From positions 62,001-126,000 of the forward strand of contig CAWBTX010000001.1 in NCBI GenBank assembly GCA_963791905.1: 64,000 nucleotides of DNA, read 5' to 3'. This stretch comes from Gaiellasilicea sp963791905 (GTDB taxonomy: Bacteria > Actinomycetota > Thermoleophilia > Gaiellales > Gaiellaceae). The notes beneath the pieces are model-generated. The model did no database searches and had not been told where the DNA came from. It saw only the letters and a program-made list of their open reading frames with translations. Both the position numbers and the translations under genes were made by a program. This document shows positions 27,891-36,266 of the stretch, piece by piece (position 1 is the stretch's first letter; every line of letters starts with the position of its first letter).

Positions 27891-28809
27891 TTCCGACCCT
27901 TACGAAGGAAGCCTGCCATGCTTCGCAGCCAGTCGCCGTCGGTGGAGACGACGACATGGCCGACGCCGAGCGACGACAGCTCCGGCGCAGCTCCCCGCGC
28001 TCGGCCGCCGCTGCCGCGGCGAAGCGCTCGCGCAGCCGCTTGTTGGTCGTATCGACCTTCAGCTGTCGGCCCGTCTCGGGATCCACGAGCCGGAGCTCGC
28101 CGACGTCCGGCAACGTCTCCTCGCGAGGATCGCGGACCTCCACCGCGATCACGTCGTGGCCGCCGGCGAGCCGGAGCATCGCGCCTCGCCAATCGCGCGG
28201 GCCCCGGAAGTCGGAGACCACGGCCACGAGAGAGCGCTGCTGGGCGAGCCGCCCGACGAGGTGGAGCCCGTCCGAGAGCGTGCCGTCGCCGGCGCCGTCC
28301 CCCGGCGGCTCCTCGCGCAGGGCGAGCAGGAGCGCGAGCATGCCCGTGCGCCCTTGCCGCGGCGGGACCGCGCTCTGGCGCACGCCGCCGAAGGCGACGA
28401 CGCCGAGCCGGTTTCCACGGCGGCTCGCGAGATGGCCGAGCGCCAGGCACACGCCTTCCGCAACGTCGGCCTTCCGTCGTTCCGCCGTCCCGAAGGCCAT
28501 CGACGCCGAGACGTCGAGCACGATCCACGTGACGAGCACCCGCTCCGCGAGGTCGACGCGCACGTGCGTCTCGCCCGTGCGCGCGGTCACGTTCCACTCG
28601 ATCCGGCGCACGTCGTCTCCCGGCACGTACGGCCGCACCTGGGCGAGCTCCGTGCCGCTGCCGAGCAGCGACGAGCGGTGATCGCCCGCGAGCATCCCCT
28701 CGACACGGCGTCGCACGACGAGGTCGAGCGACCGCAGCAGCACCTCCGGCAGCGGCCCCGGCCCGGGCCGCTCCGGCGTGCGTTCCTTCGCGGTGGCGAC
28801 CTTCGTCAC
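27887..28809 (-). CDS. DUF58 protein of the MoxR/VWA system (one frameshift)
   Basis: DUF58 signature VRPYVPGDDVRRIEWNVTAR and a VWA-like MIDAS VLDVSASMAFG followed by SDFRGPRDW. The N-terminal 260 residues read in one frame; the last 33 (ELSSLGVGHVVVSTDGDW onward) need a shift near 27985, consistent with a single missing base. DUF58 proteins work with MoxR ATPases in envelope or metal-centre maturation. It overlaps moxR by 4 bp. Confidence 0.85.
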
Positions 28810-29804
28810 GCAGCTGCCTCCCGTCGCCGCAGATCGAGCTCGGGCGCGGGAACGGTCTCGATCACGGCGTCGAGGATCGCGTCGGCTGGCACCTCCTCCG
28901 CCAGAGCCTGATAGCTGAGGACGAGGCGGTGCCGGAGAGCGTCCTTGGCGAGCGCCGCCACATCCTCGAGGGTCACGTAGTCGCGGTCGCGGATCAGCGC
29001 GAGCGCGCGGGCCGCCTGCACGAGGCTGATCGGCCCTCGCGGGCTCGCGCCGAACGAGACGTACGGCGCCCAGCGCTCGAGGCCGTTCGCAGCAGGCTCG
29101 CGTGTAGCCGTGGCAAGCCGCACCGTGTAGCTGATGATCGCCGGGTCGACGTACACCTCAGCCACGAGCCGCTGAAGCTCGCCCAGGCGCTCCAGGTCGA
29201 GGACTCGACGGAGGTCGGGCGGCCCCTCGAGCGACCGCTGCACGACCGTGAGCTCCTCGTCGTGGCGCGGATAGCCGACCAGGATCTTGAGCATGAAACG
29301 ATCGATCTGCGCTTCCGGCAGCGGGTACGTGCCCTCGGACTCGATCGGATTCTGGGTCGCCATGACGAGGAATGGGTCGGGCACGGGGTGCGTCATCTTG
29401 CCGATCGTCACCTGCCGCTCCTGCATCACCTCGAGCAGGGCGGACTGCACCTTCGCCGGCGCGCGGTTGATCTCGTCGGCGAGGAGGAAGTTGCAGAACA
29501 CAGGCCCCAGCTCCGTGTCGAAGGTCTGCGTCCCGGGCCGATAAACGCGCGTACCGACGAGGTCCGACGGCACGAGGTCCGGCGTGAACTGGATCCGCTG
29601 GAAGGTCCCACCGAGCACGTTCGCGGTGGTCTTGATCGTCAGCGTCTTCGCCAGGCCGGGCACGCCTTCGATCAGCAGATGCCCGCTCGACAGCAGACAC
29701 ACGAGCACGCGCTCGAGCATCTCGTCCTGCCCGGCGATCACACGCCGAATCTCGTACAGGGCAGCCTCGAGCAGCTCGCTCGAGCCGGCTTCTTGTTCGT
29801 CCAT
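28806..29804 (-). CDS. MoxR family AAA+ ATPase
   Basis: 332 residues from ATG 29804, with AAGGGAGC about 6 nt upstream. Walker A EGVPGLAKTL, Walker B LLADEINRAP, sensor 1 VMATQNPIE and an arginine-finger region EAQIDRFMLK are present. MoxR ATPases act as chaperones for VWA-domain partners. It is the first gene of the minus-strand operon moxR-DUF58-VWA-exported protein-VWA-HtrA. Confidence 0.94.
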   Translation of the reverse strand: MDEQEAGSSELLEAALYEIRRVIAGQDEMLERVLVCLLSSGHLLIEGVPGLAKTLTIKTTANVLGGTFQRIQFTPDLVPSDLVGTRVYRPGTQTFDTELGPVFCNFLLADEINRAPAKVQSALLEVMQERQVTIGKMTHPVPDPFLVMATQNPIESEGTYPLPEAQIDRFMLKILVGYPRHDEELTVVQRSLEGPPDLRRVLDLERLGELQRLVAEVYVDPAIISYTVRLATATREPAANGLERWAPYVSFGASPRGPISLVQAARALALIRDRDYVTLEDVAALAKDALRHRLVLSYQALAEEVPADAILDAVIETVPAPELDLRRREAAA

Positions 29805-29902
29805 GGACGCTCCCTTCGCCACGTGGGTGCCCGGAGTCAACCACTGGATGGGTAAAGCCCCGATAAAGAGATTGAGGCGATCGCGTTACAGTTGATGAGG
29901 CC

Positions 29903-30592
29903 ATGCGGGTACTCGTGGTCGAGGACGAACAGGATCTGGCCGCTGCGATCGGGCGCAGCCTGCGGCGCGAGGGCTACGCGGTCGATCTCTCCCATGCCGG
30001 CGACGACGCGCTCGTCAAGGCGAGCACGTACCCGTACGACGTCATCTGCCTCGACCTGAACCTGCCACGGCTCGACGGCAGGGAGGTCTGCCGGCGGCTG
30101 CGCTCCGTCGGGCATGTCAACGGCCGGCCGCAGCCCCGCATCCTCATGCTGACGGCCCGCGCGGGGCTCGACGACCGGATCGGCGGGCTGGACGACGGCG
30201 CCGACGACTACCTCGTGAAGCCGTTCGAGCTGCGAGAGCTCGCTGCGCGCGTGCGGGCGCTGTTGCGGCGGCCGGCCGAGCCAGGGGATGGGCATCTCCG
30301 CGTGGGCGCGCTCGAGCTCGATCCGGCGCGCCATCACGCGACGCAGCACGGCGAGCCGCTCAGCCTGACGCCGAAGGAGTTCTCGCTGCTCCGCTACTTC
30401 ATGTCTCGCCCGGGCGAGGTCTTGTCGGAGTTCGAGCTCCTCACGCACGTCTGGGACGAGAACGCGAACCCGCTGACGCGAACGGTGCGCGTGACGGTGA
30501 TGACGCTGCGACGCAAGCTCGCGGACGCGGACGGCGACCAGCCGATCGAGACCGTCACGGGCGTCGGCTACCGCCTGAGGAGCGACGAGTGA
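29903..30592 (+). CDS. OmpR/PhoB family response regulator
   Basis: 229 residues. Receiver: VVEDEQDL, phospho-Asp in ICLDLNLPR, Thr in MLTARAG, Lys in YLVKPFEL. The C-terminal winged helix has LSLTPKEFSLLRYFM and RTVRVTVMTLRRKL. It is divergent from moxR and its stop overlaps the kinase start, so it pairs with that kinase. TACAGT lies 10 nt before the ATG, with a GATGAGG Shine-Dalgarno-like sequence between. Confidence 0.95.
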   Translation: MRVLVVEDEQDLAAAIGRSLRREGYAVDLSHAGDDALVKASTYPYDVICLDLNLPRLDGREVCRRLRSVGHVNGRPQPRILMLTARAGLDDRIGGLDDGADDYLVKPFELRELAARVRALLRRPAEPGDGHLRVGALELDPARHHATQHGEPLSLTPKEFSLLRYFMSRPGEVLSEFELLTHVWDENANPLTRTVRVTVMTLRRKLADADGDQPIETVTGVGYRLRSDE

Positions 30593-31755
30593 TGCTGCCC
30601 GCGCCACTCCGGTCCGTACGTGCGCGCCTGACGCTCCTCTACTCGACGCTGCTCTTCGCCCTGGCTGCCCTCGTCGTCGGCGGGCTGTACCTCGGTCTGT
30701 CGATGAGCCTGCGCGACGAGCCGATCTCGCAGGGCGTCGTGATCCAGTCGACGGTCCCGGTGAACGACGGCGGCACGGAGGTCGAGCGGACGTTCGTCGA
30801 AGCCGCAGCCTTCGAGCGCCAGGTCAACGAGCACACGCTCCGGAACCTACGCCGCTTCTCGATCGGCGCGCTGCTCGGGCTCTTCGTGATCAGCCTGATC
30901 GTGGGCTGGGTGATCGCGGGACGCGTGCTCGCCCCGATCTCGCGGATCACCGACGTCGCCCGCGATATCCAGGCGACGGAGCTCTCGCGCCGGATCGGGT
31001 TGCGCGGGCCGGACGACGAGCTGAGGCGGCTGGCCGACACCTTCGACTCGATGCTCGCCCGCCTCGACGACGCCTTCGCGTCGCAGCGCCGCTTCGTCGC
31101 TGACGCCTCGCACGAGCTGCGGACGCCGCTGGCGATCATCCAGGCGAACCTCGAGCTCGCCCTCTCCGAACAGGCGACAGAGGACGGGAGCCGGGAGGAG
31201 GCCTCGCTCGTGATCGAGCGCGCGCTGCGCCGGATGACGCGGCTGACCGACGACCTGCTCGCCCTCGCACGCCTCGAATCGCCGGAGATCGCACACGAGG
31301 TCTTCCCTGCGCGCGAGCTGCTCGAAGAGTCCCGGATCGAGTTCGCGAGCGCCGCCGCCGGACGCGGGATCGAGCTGGAGGCACTCGCCCCCGACGGGCT
31401 CGAGGTCTACGGCGACCGCGAGGCGCTCCGGCGTGCGCTCGCGAACCTCCTCGACAACGCGCTGCGCTATGCGCCTGACGGCTCGAAGGTCGTCGTCGCA
31501 GCAGAGAACGGATCCGAGCGCGTCCGGCTCGAGGTCGCGGACGAGGGGCCGGGGCTGGACGAGGCCGACCGCGACAAGGTCTTCGAGCGGTTCTGGCGCG
31601 CGGACGGCTCACGGGACCGGAACGGCGGTGGCAGCGGGCTCGGGCTCGCAATCGTCAAGCGCATCGCGGTCGCCCACGGCGGCTCGGTGTCGGTCCGGTC
31701 GGAGCCCGGCGCAGGCGCGACGTTCACCATCGATCTGCCAACCGTGACCGTTTGA
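30592..31755 (+). CDS. membrane sensor histidine kinase (HAMP-HisKA-HATPase)
   Basis: 387 residues from ATG 30592 (GTG 30589 is an in-frame alternative). Two transmembrane helices (about 14-35 and 85-108) bracket a short extracytoplasmic loop. HAMP follows, then HisKA with phospho-His in VADASHELRTPLA, and HATPase with NLLDNALRYA, DEGPGL and GGSGLGLAIV. It is the cognate partner of the OmpR-type regulator. The loop of about 50 residues is too short for a full sensor domain. Confidence 0.94.
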   Translation: MLPAPLRSVRARLTLLYSTLLFALAALVVGGLYLGLSMSLRDEPISQGVVIQSTVPVNDGGTEVERTFVEAAAFERQVNEHTLRNLRRFSIGALLGLFVISLIVGWVIAGRVLAPISRITDVARDIQATELSRRIGLRGPDDELRRLADTFDSMLARLDDAFASQRRFVADASHELRTPLAIIQANLELALSEQATEDGSREEASLVIERALRRMTRLTDDLLALARLESPEIAHEVFPARELLEESRIEFASAAAGRGIELEALAPDGLEVYGDREALRRALANLLDNALRYAPDGSKVVVAAENGSERVRLEVADEGPGLDEADRDKVFERFWRADGSRDRNGGGSGLGLAIVKRIAVAHGGSVSVRSEPGAGATFTIDLPTVTV

Positions 31756-32333
31756 GGCTCGGCGCCCTCGTTCTCGTCGCGCTCGCCGTGCTGCTGTCGG
31801 CGACGGCGGCCGGGTCGGCGCAGGCCGCGCGGGACCCGAAGACGCTCGTCCTTCAGCCGTCGGATCTGCCGTCCGGATTCGAGCGGGACCGCGTCAGGTA
31901 CGTCACGAACGCACAGGCGAACCGGGAGAGCCCGATCAAGAAGGACTACGCGAAGCTGGGGCGGCTACGCGGCTACGAGGCAACGTTCGAGAGGAACGCA
32001 CTCACGGGAGTCATCTACCTCTCGTCGGCGGCGAGTACCTACAAGACAGCCGCGGGTGCGAGCGACTCGTTCGCGGTCACGACCGACGCGGTCGCCAAGA
32101 GCCGCGACCCGCGGTTCCGGCGCCTCTCGCTGGGGTCGAAGCTGGGCGACGAGGCCCGTCTGTACAAGACAACTCTGACGCGCGACGGGATCACGATCGA
32201 CGTCTTCTCGCTCGCCTGGAGGTCGGGCGGCGTCCTGTCGGTCGTGCTCGGCAGCGCGGTGGCCGGCACGGCCCAGCCCGGAGCGCTCGTCGCGCTCGGC
32301 CGCAAGCAGCAGGCACGGATCGCGGGCGGCTAG
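31752..32333 (+). CDS. exported protein of unknown function
   Basis: 193 residues from TTG 31752, overlapping the kinase stop (TTGA). Signal peptide LGALVLVALAVLLSATAAGSAQA, then a mature domain starting RDPKTLVLQPSDLPSGFE. That opening (a Leu-Pro-Ser-Gly-Phe motif after a short strand) is a recurring start of exported actinobacterial proteins, but I know no function. Translational coupling suggests it belongs to the two-component system, perhaps as ligand binder or target. Confidence 0.75.
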   Translation: MRLGALVLVALAVLLSATAAGSAQAARDPKTLVLQPSDLPSGFERDRVRYVTNAQANRESPIKKDYAKLGRLRGYEATFERNALTGVIYLSSAASTYKTAAGASDSFAVTTDAVAKSRDPRFRRLSLGSKLGDEARLYKTTLTRDGITIDVFSLAWRSGGVLSVVLGSAVAGTAQPGALVALGRKQQARIAGG

Positions 32334-32341
32334 GGCGCCGC

Positions 32342-33059
32342 GTGGACGGCCTGCTGCGCACCTGGTTCGAGGCCCACGGCCGTGACCTGCCGTGGCGTCG
32401 CACCCGCGATCCGTACGCGATCCTCGTCTCCGAGGTCATGCTCCAGCAAACCCAGGTGGAGCGCGTGCTTCCGACGCTACGAGCGTTGGCTCGAGCTCTG
32501 GCCGACGCCAACCGCGCTCGCGGGGACTTCGCCGGCCGCGGTGATCCGCGAATGGCAGGGCCTCGGCTACAACCGGCGTGCAGTCAGCCTCCATCGGGCT
32601 GCGCGGGCGATCGCCGCAGAGGGTTGGCCGGACGACCTCACCAGCCTGCCGGGCGTCGGGCCGTACACCGCTGCCGCGATCCGGAACCAGGCCTTCGGCG
32701 AGCAGGTGCTGGCGGTCGATACGAACGTCGCCCGCATCCAGGAGCGAACCGGCCACGAGTTCGGGCCCGAGTCGCAGCAGGCGCTCTTCGATCTCGGCGC
32801 CACGATCTGCCTCGCCCGGATCCCGCGCTGTGCGCGGTGCCCGCTCGCCGACGTCTGCCCCTCCCGCGGGCGGACGTACGAGCCGCTGCGGAAGCAGTCG
32901 CGCTTCGAGGGCTCGTTCCGCCAACGCCGAGCTGCGCTCCTGCGGCTGGTCTCGGAAGAGGCGCAGCCCGTCGCAGCGGTCGATGCCGACGCCGTGACAT
33001 CGCTGCTCCAGGACGGCCTCGTCGAGCAGGTCGACGAGCTCGTCCGCCTCCCGGTCTAG
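32342..33059 (+). CDS. mutY: A/G-specific adenine DNA glycosylase MutY, short form (one frameshift)
   Basis: Catalytic Glu in SEVMLQQTQVERV, helix-hairpin-helix LPGVGPYTAAAI, catalytic Asp in AVDTNVARIQ, and an iron-sulfur motif CLARIPRCARCPLADVC (C-x6-C-x2-C-x5-C). It removes adenine mispaired with 8-oxoguanine. The first 43 codons and the rest lie in different frames; one extra A near 32477 explains this. At about 238 residues it lacks the NUDIX-like 8-oxoG recognition domain of longer MutY proteins. GTG start; convergent with the GNAT gene, 4-bp overlap. Confidence 0.87.
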
Positions 33060-33775
33060 ACGGGGTGCCTCATCCAGACGTTGGGCTCGACGTGGGTACC
33101 GATCCCGTCGCGCACCGTCAGCGTCGCGAGACAGCCGGGAAAGATGTACTCGCCGTCCTCGGGGAAGCCCATGCCGGTCCATTCCTCCCAGTCCGCGACC
33201 GGCGCGCTCATCACCATCGACCGGGGCGCCGCCGCGATGATCTCGCCGCCGACGCGCTCGTGGATCCGGATCCACGGGTCGAAGTGAGCGCCGCCGTCGC
33301 GTCGCCACTCCAGGTACCGCTCGATCGCGATCAGCGGGTAGCGCTCCTTCCAGGTGGGCCGAACCGGCGCGATCACCGCGTTGAGGCCGGCGGCACGCGC
33401 GCCGTCCTTGAAGGACTCGATCATGCGCGACGAGAGCTGCTGCCCTTGCCGCGCCGGCGAGACGCTGATCGCGAGCGCCGAGAGGACGGTCGCGTCGCGG
33501 TCGGACGTCATCCCGCGGACGAACGCCTCGTCCCATCCCGCGGGCAAGTCCTCCAGCGTGCCGTCCCAGGCGACCGGCAGAGCGTGCGCCTCGGCGACGA
33601 GCTCGTCGCCGTCCAGGAGCGCGACCTGGAACTCCGGGAAGTCCGTGTAGAGACGGCCCCAGTACTTGTTGCCGGGAACGTTGTTGTGCATGTACTCCGG
33701 GAAGGTCGGCTGCGAGAGGAGCTCGAAGCGCGTCTCCATCAGGTCGGGCCGGTCGGCGTAGCGGACGAACCTCAC
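33056..33775 (-). CDS. GNAT-like N-acetyltransferase
   Basis: 239 residues from GTG 33775, overlapping the ispF stop (GTGA). The region ALAISVSPARQGQQLSSRMIESF has the beta-strand plus Q/R-x-x-G/Q-like acetyl-CoA motif of GNAT enzymes, followed by IAPVRPTWKERYPLI. Substrate unknown. It is the last gene of the ispD-HAD-ispF-GNAT unit. Confidence 0.7.
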   Translation of the reverse strand: MRFVRYADRPDLMETRFELLSQPTFPEYMHNNVPGNKYWGRLYTDFPEFQVALLDGDELVAEAHALPVAWDGTLEDLPAGWDEAFVRGMTSDRDATVLSALAISVSPARQGQQLSSRMIESFKDGARAAGLNAVIAPVRPTWKERYPLIAIERYLEWRRDGGAHFDPWIRIHERVGGEIIAAAPRSMVMSAPVADWEEWTGMGFPEDGEYIFPGCLATLTVRDGIGTHVEPNVWMRHPV

Positions 33776-34254
33776 GCGCGCTCCAGCAGCGCGATCGCCT
33801 GTGCGGCGAGACCATCACCGCGACCCGTGAACCCGAGCCGGTCGGTGGTCGTGGCTCGCACGTTGACTCGGTCGGCGTCGACGGCGAGAGCCCCCGCGAG
33901 TCGGCGGCGCATCTCGTCGCGCTGCCCGGCGATGCGCGGCTCCTCGCCGACGAGGACGCAGTCGGCGTTCACGAGCGCGAAGCCCGCGTCGCGCACGCGT
34001 GCGTAGGCGTCGCGCAGGAGCTCGAGCGAGTCGGCTCCATGCCAACGCTCGTCGCCGGACGGGAACAACGAGCCGATGTCGCCCAGCCCGGCCGCGCCCA
34101 ACAGGGCATCCACGAGCGCGTGGGCGATCACGTCGCCGTCCGAGTGGCCGCTCAGCCCGCGTGGATGGTCGATCCGGACGCCGCCGAGCACGAGGGGCAC
34201 GCCGTCCTCGAGCGCGTGCGCATCGACGCCGATCCCGACGCGGAGGTCAGACAC
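33772..34254 (-). CDS. ispF: 2-C-methyl-D-erythritol 2,4-cyclodiphosphate synthase
   Basis: 160 residues from GTG 34254, the usual length. Metal-binding GIGVDAHAL, substrate motif SGHSDGDVIAHALVDALLGA and GDIGSLFPSGD, and C-terminal RATTTDRLGFTGRGDGLAAQA. It converts CDP-ME 2-phosphate to the cyclic diphosphate in the MEP isoprenoid pathway; IspD is encoded in the same operon. It overlaps the HAD gene by 8 bp. Confidence 0.95.
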   Translation of the reverse strand: MSDLRVGIGVDAHALEDGVPLVLGGVRIDHPRGLSGHSDGDVIAHALVDALLGAAGLGDIGSLFPSGDERWHGADSLELLRDAYARVRDAGFALVNADCVLVGEEPRIAGQRDEMRRRLAGALAVDADRVNVRATTTDRLGFTGRGDGLAAQAIALLERA

Positions 34255-34822
34255 CGAGCGCCGCCGGAAGCTCCTCGAGCGTGCGGATCCGGATCGCCTC
34301 GGTCGGCGGCTCGTGCAGGTGCCCCCACGGACCGCGCCGCACGTGCACAGCGACCATGCCGGCGCCCAGCGCAGGCTCGACGTCGTTGTCGACCCGGTCG
34401 CCGACGTAGGCGATCTCGCCAGCGTCGACTCCGGCCTCGGCCGCGAGCCGTCGGAAGAACTCCGGCGCCGGCTTCTCGACACCCCAGCGAGCCGACGAGC
34501 CGACCAGGCCGACGTGCTCGCGCAAAAGCTCCTCCGTCTCGGCGGGCGTGTTGCCGACGGCCCCGACGAGCAGGCCTCGTGACCGAAGCGTCGCCAGGCA
34601 GGGCACGGCGTCGTCATAGAAGTCCGCGCTCCGCCACGTCGATCTCGGCGGCTCGACGCCGAGGATCTCCCAGGCACCCGAGTGGTGCTCGCCGCGGGCT
34701 GCGAGCCCGCCGAGCACGCCCATCAGGGTGAAGCGCGGAACGCCTGCCGCATCGGCCGCGCGCTCCCACATCCCGGTCTCGTCGACGAGCGTCTCGCCGA
34801 CGTCGAACACGACCGCTCTCAC
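34247..34822 (-). CDS. HAD superfamily hydrolase
   Basis: 191 residues from GTG 34822, overlapping the ispD stop (GTGA). Motif I VVFDVGETLVDE has Gly where most HAD phosphatases carry the second Asp, motif II VGAVGNT, motif III Lys in WGVEKPAPEFF, motif IV AYVGDRVDNDVEPA. A small cap domain is likely. Function unknown; its insertion between ispD and ispF makes a link to isoprenoid phosphate metabolism possible but unproven. Confidence 0.88.
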   Translation of the reverse strand: MRAVVFDVGETLVDETGMWERAADAAGVPRFTLMGVLGGLAARGEHHSGAWEILGVEPPRSTWRSADFYDDAVPCLATLRSRGLLVGAVGNTPAETEELLREHVGLVGSSARWGVEKPAPEFFRRLAAEAGVDAGEIAYVGDRVDNDVEPALGAGMVAVHVRRGPWGHLHEPPTEAIRIRTLEELPAALGV

Positions 34823-35514
34823 AACCACGAGGCGACCAGCTCGAGATCCGCTTGGGTCGTCACCTTCTGCAGCCGCGGCTCGCCGGGTACCCAGCGGACC
34901 ATTCCGCCGGCGGCCTCGACGAGCGAGGCGCAGTCGGTCGCGCCCGCGATGTCGCCGGCATACGCGCGCCGAAGGCGCTCGGCGACGAACGCCTGCGGGG
35001 TTTGCACCGCCACGAGCGCGGCGCGATCGAGCGTCCCGGTGATGCGTTCGCCGTCCACGGTCTTCACCGTGTCCGTGAGCGGCAGCGCCGGAACGACCCC
35101 GTCCCAGCCCTCGGACAGCGGCGCGAGGACCCGCTCGATGACGTCGTCGTCGACGAGCGGACGGGCGGCATCGTGCACGAGTGTCACGACCGCATCGTTG
35201 GGCACCTCCGCGAGCGCCGCCCGCACGGACTCGGCCCGCGTTGTTCCGCCCGTCACGCTGGCGACGACCTTCGTCGCGGCGAGCTCCTCGGCGAGCAGGA
35301 TCGCGGGCTCCTCCCAGCCCGGCGGCGCGGCGACGACGATCGCGTCGACCCACGCCGACTCGTCCAGCCGCCGCAGGGGCTCTGCGAGCAGCGGCAGCTC
35401 GCCGAGCCGAACGAACGCCTTGGGCCGCTCCTCACCCAGCCGCTCTCCCGCCCCCGCGGCGACGAGGAGGGCCCACACCCCCGCTCCCTCGGAGCGGGGG
35501 TTAGAGCGAGTCAT
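34819..35514 (-). CDS. ispD: 2-C-methyl-D-erythritol 4-phosphate cytidylyltransferase
   Basis: CTP-binding loop VWALLVAAGAGERLG.ERPKAF, substrate motifs TLVHDAARPLV and VQTPQAF are present. The enzyme makes CDP-ME in the MEP pathway. ATG 35514 gives 231 residues. GTG 35476 gives 218 and starts right at the conserved first strand; the 13 extra residues are encoded by a perfect hairpin, so the shorter form deserves preference in a re-check. Confidence 0.93.
   Translation of the reverse strand: MTRSNPRSEGAGVWALLVAAGAGERLGEERPKAFVRLGELPLLAEPLRRLDESAWVDAIVVAAPPGWEEPAILLAEELAATKVVASVTGGTTRAESVRAALAEVPNDAVVTLVHDAARPLVDDDVIERVLAPLSEGWDGVVPALPLTDTVKTVDGERITGTLDRAALVAVQTPQAFVAERLRRAYAGDIAGATDCASLVEAAGGMVRWVPGEPRLQKVTTQADLELVASWL
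35477..35501. repeat. perfect 11-bp hairpin at the ispD start
   Basis: ACCCCCGCTCC and GGAGCGGGGGT pair around loop CTC. It ends one base before the alternative GTG start 35476, and the GGAG arm could serve as its Shine-Dalgarno. Confidence 0.75.
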
Positions 35515-35563
35515 TGCCGGTGTTCATCCGGCGCGCACTCTTGCACACGCGCGCGCCCTCTCA

Positions 35564-35590
35564 CCTCGATCGCCCAGAGGGCGATTGAGG
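35564..35590 (-). terminator. hairpin after carD
   Basis: Stem CCTC-n-ATCGCCC with GGGCGAT-n-GAGG, loop of 3 nt, beginning 3 bp past the carD stop. No T-run; it may attenuate rather than end transcription into ispD. Confidence 0.55.
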
Positions 35591-35592
35591 CA

Positions 35593-36162
35593 CTACGCCG
35601 CTGCGGTCGCCTTCGCCTTCGCCTTGCGCGGCTTCGCCCCGCCGACCTCGACGCCCGCGAGAACCCCTTCGAGCCACTCGGCGGCCTCCTCCTCGTCGAC
35701 GCCCTTGGCGTACATCAGCTCGGAGGCCAGGATCTTCTTGGCCTTCACGAACATCTGCTTCTCGCCCGTGGAGAGACCCTTCTCGTGGTCGCGGAGCGAC
35801 AGGTTCTTGACGACTTCGGCCAACTCGAAGATGTCGCCGGTCTTCATCTTGTCCCGATTGTGCTTGAACCGGCGGTTCCAGTTCTTCGGCATCTCCGTCG
35901 AGCCGCCCGTGAGCGCCTTGACGACGGTGGTGACGAGATCCTCGTCGATCACCCCGCGCAGGCCAACCTTCTCGGCACTCTCGGTGGGAACGTTCACGGT
36001 CATATCGTTGTGCAGGATCTGAATGGTCAGGTACTCACGCGTCTGTCCCAGCACCTCGCGCTTTTCCTTCTTGATGACCGTGCCTGCCCCGTGGTGCGGA
36101 TACACCACCTTGTCGCCAACGTCGAACAAGCCAGCCTCCCCGTGGGTAAACGTCTGATTCAC
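35593..36162 (-). CDS. carD: CarD family transcription regulator
   Basis: 189 residues. The N-terminal RNAP-interacting Tudor-like domain (VGDKVVYPHHGAGTVIKKEKREV.GQTREYLTIQIL) is followed by a helical DNA-binding domain (MPKNWNRRFKHNRDKMKTGDIFELAEVVKNL) with a basic Ala/Lys tail. CarD binds the polymerase beta subunit and stabilises the open promoter complex; linkage to ispD-ispF is standard in actinobacteria. A TATACT -10 lies 44 bp upstream. Confidence 0.95.
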   Translation of the reverse strand: MNQTFTHGEAGLFDVGDKVVYPHHGAGTVIKKEKREVLGQTREYLTIQILHNDMTVNVPTESAEKVGLRGVIDEDLVTTVVKALTGGSTEMPKNWNRRFKHNRDKMKTGDIFELAEVVKNLSLRDHEKGLSTGEKQMFVKAKKILASELMYAKGVDEEEAAEWLEGVLAGVEVGGAKPRKAKAKATAAA

Positions 36163-36169
36163 TAAAAGA

Positions 36170-36239
36170 GCCGGCGGTCTGAATCTCCGCCGGCGTGCGC
36201 GATCCAGTATAGCGGAAATGCCTGGAAAACGCGCGTTTT
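36170..36239 (-). promoter_or_regulatory. carD promoter region with palindrome and leader hairpin
   Basis: Minus strand: TATACT -10 at 36211-36206. The -35 position is occupied by the perfect palindrome AAAACGCGCGTTTT (36226-36239) rather than a TTGACA-like hexamer. The 5' leader holds a hairpin with arms GCCGGCGG/CCGCCGGC (36170-36194). Confidence 0.6.
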
Positions 36240-36266
36240 AGCCGTTTCTGGCTATTTGCGGGGATT

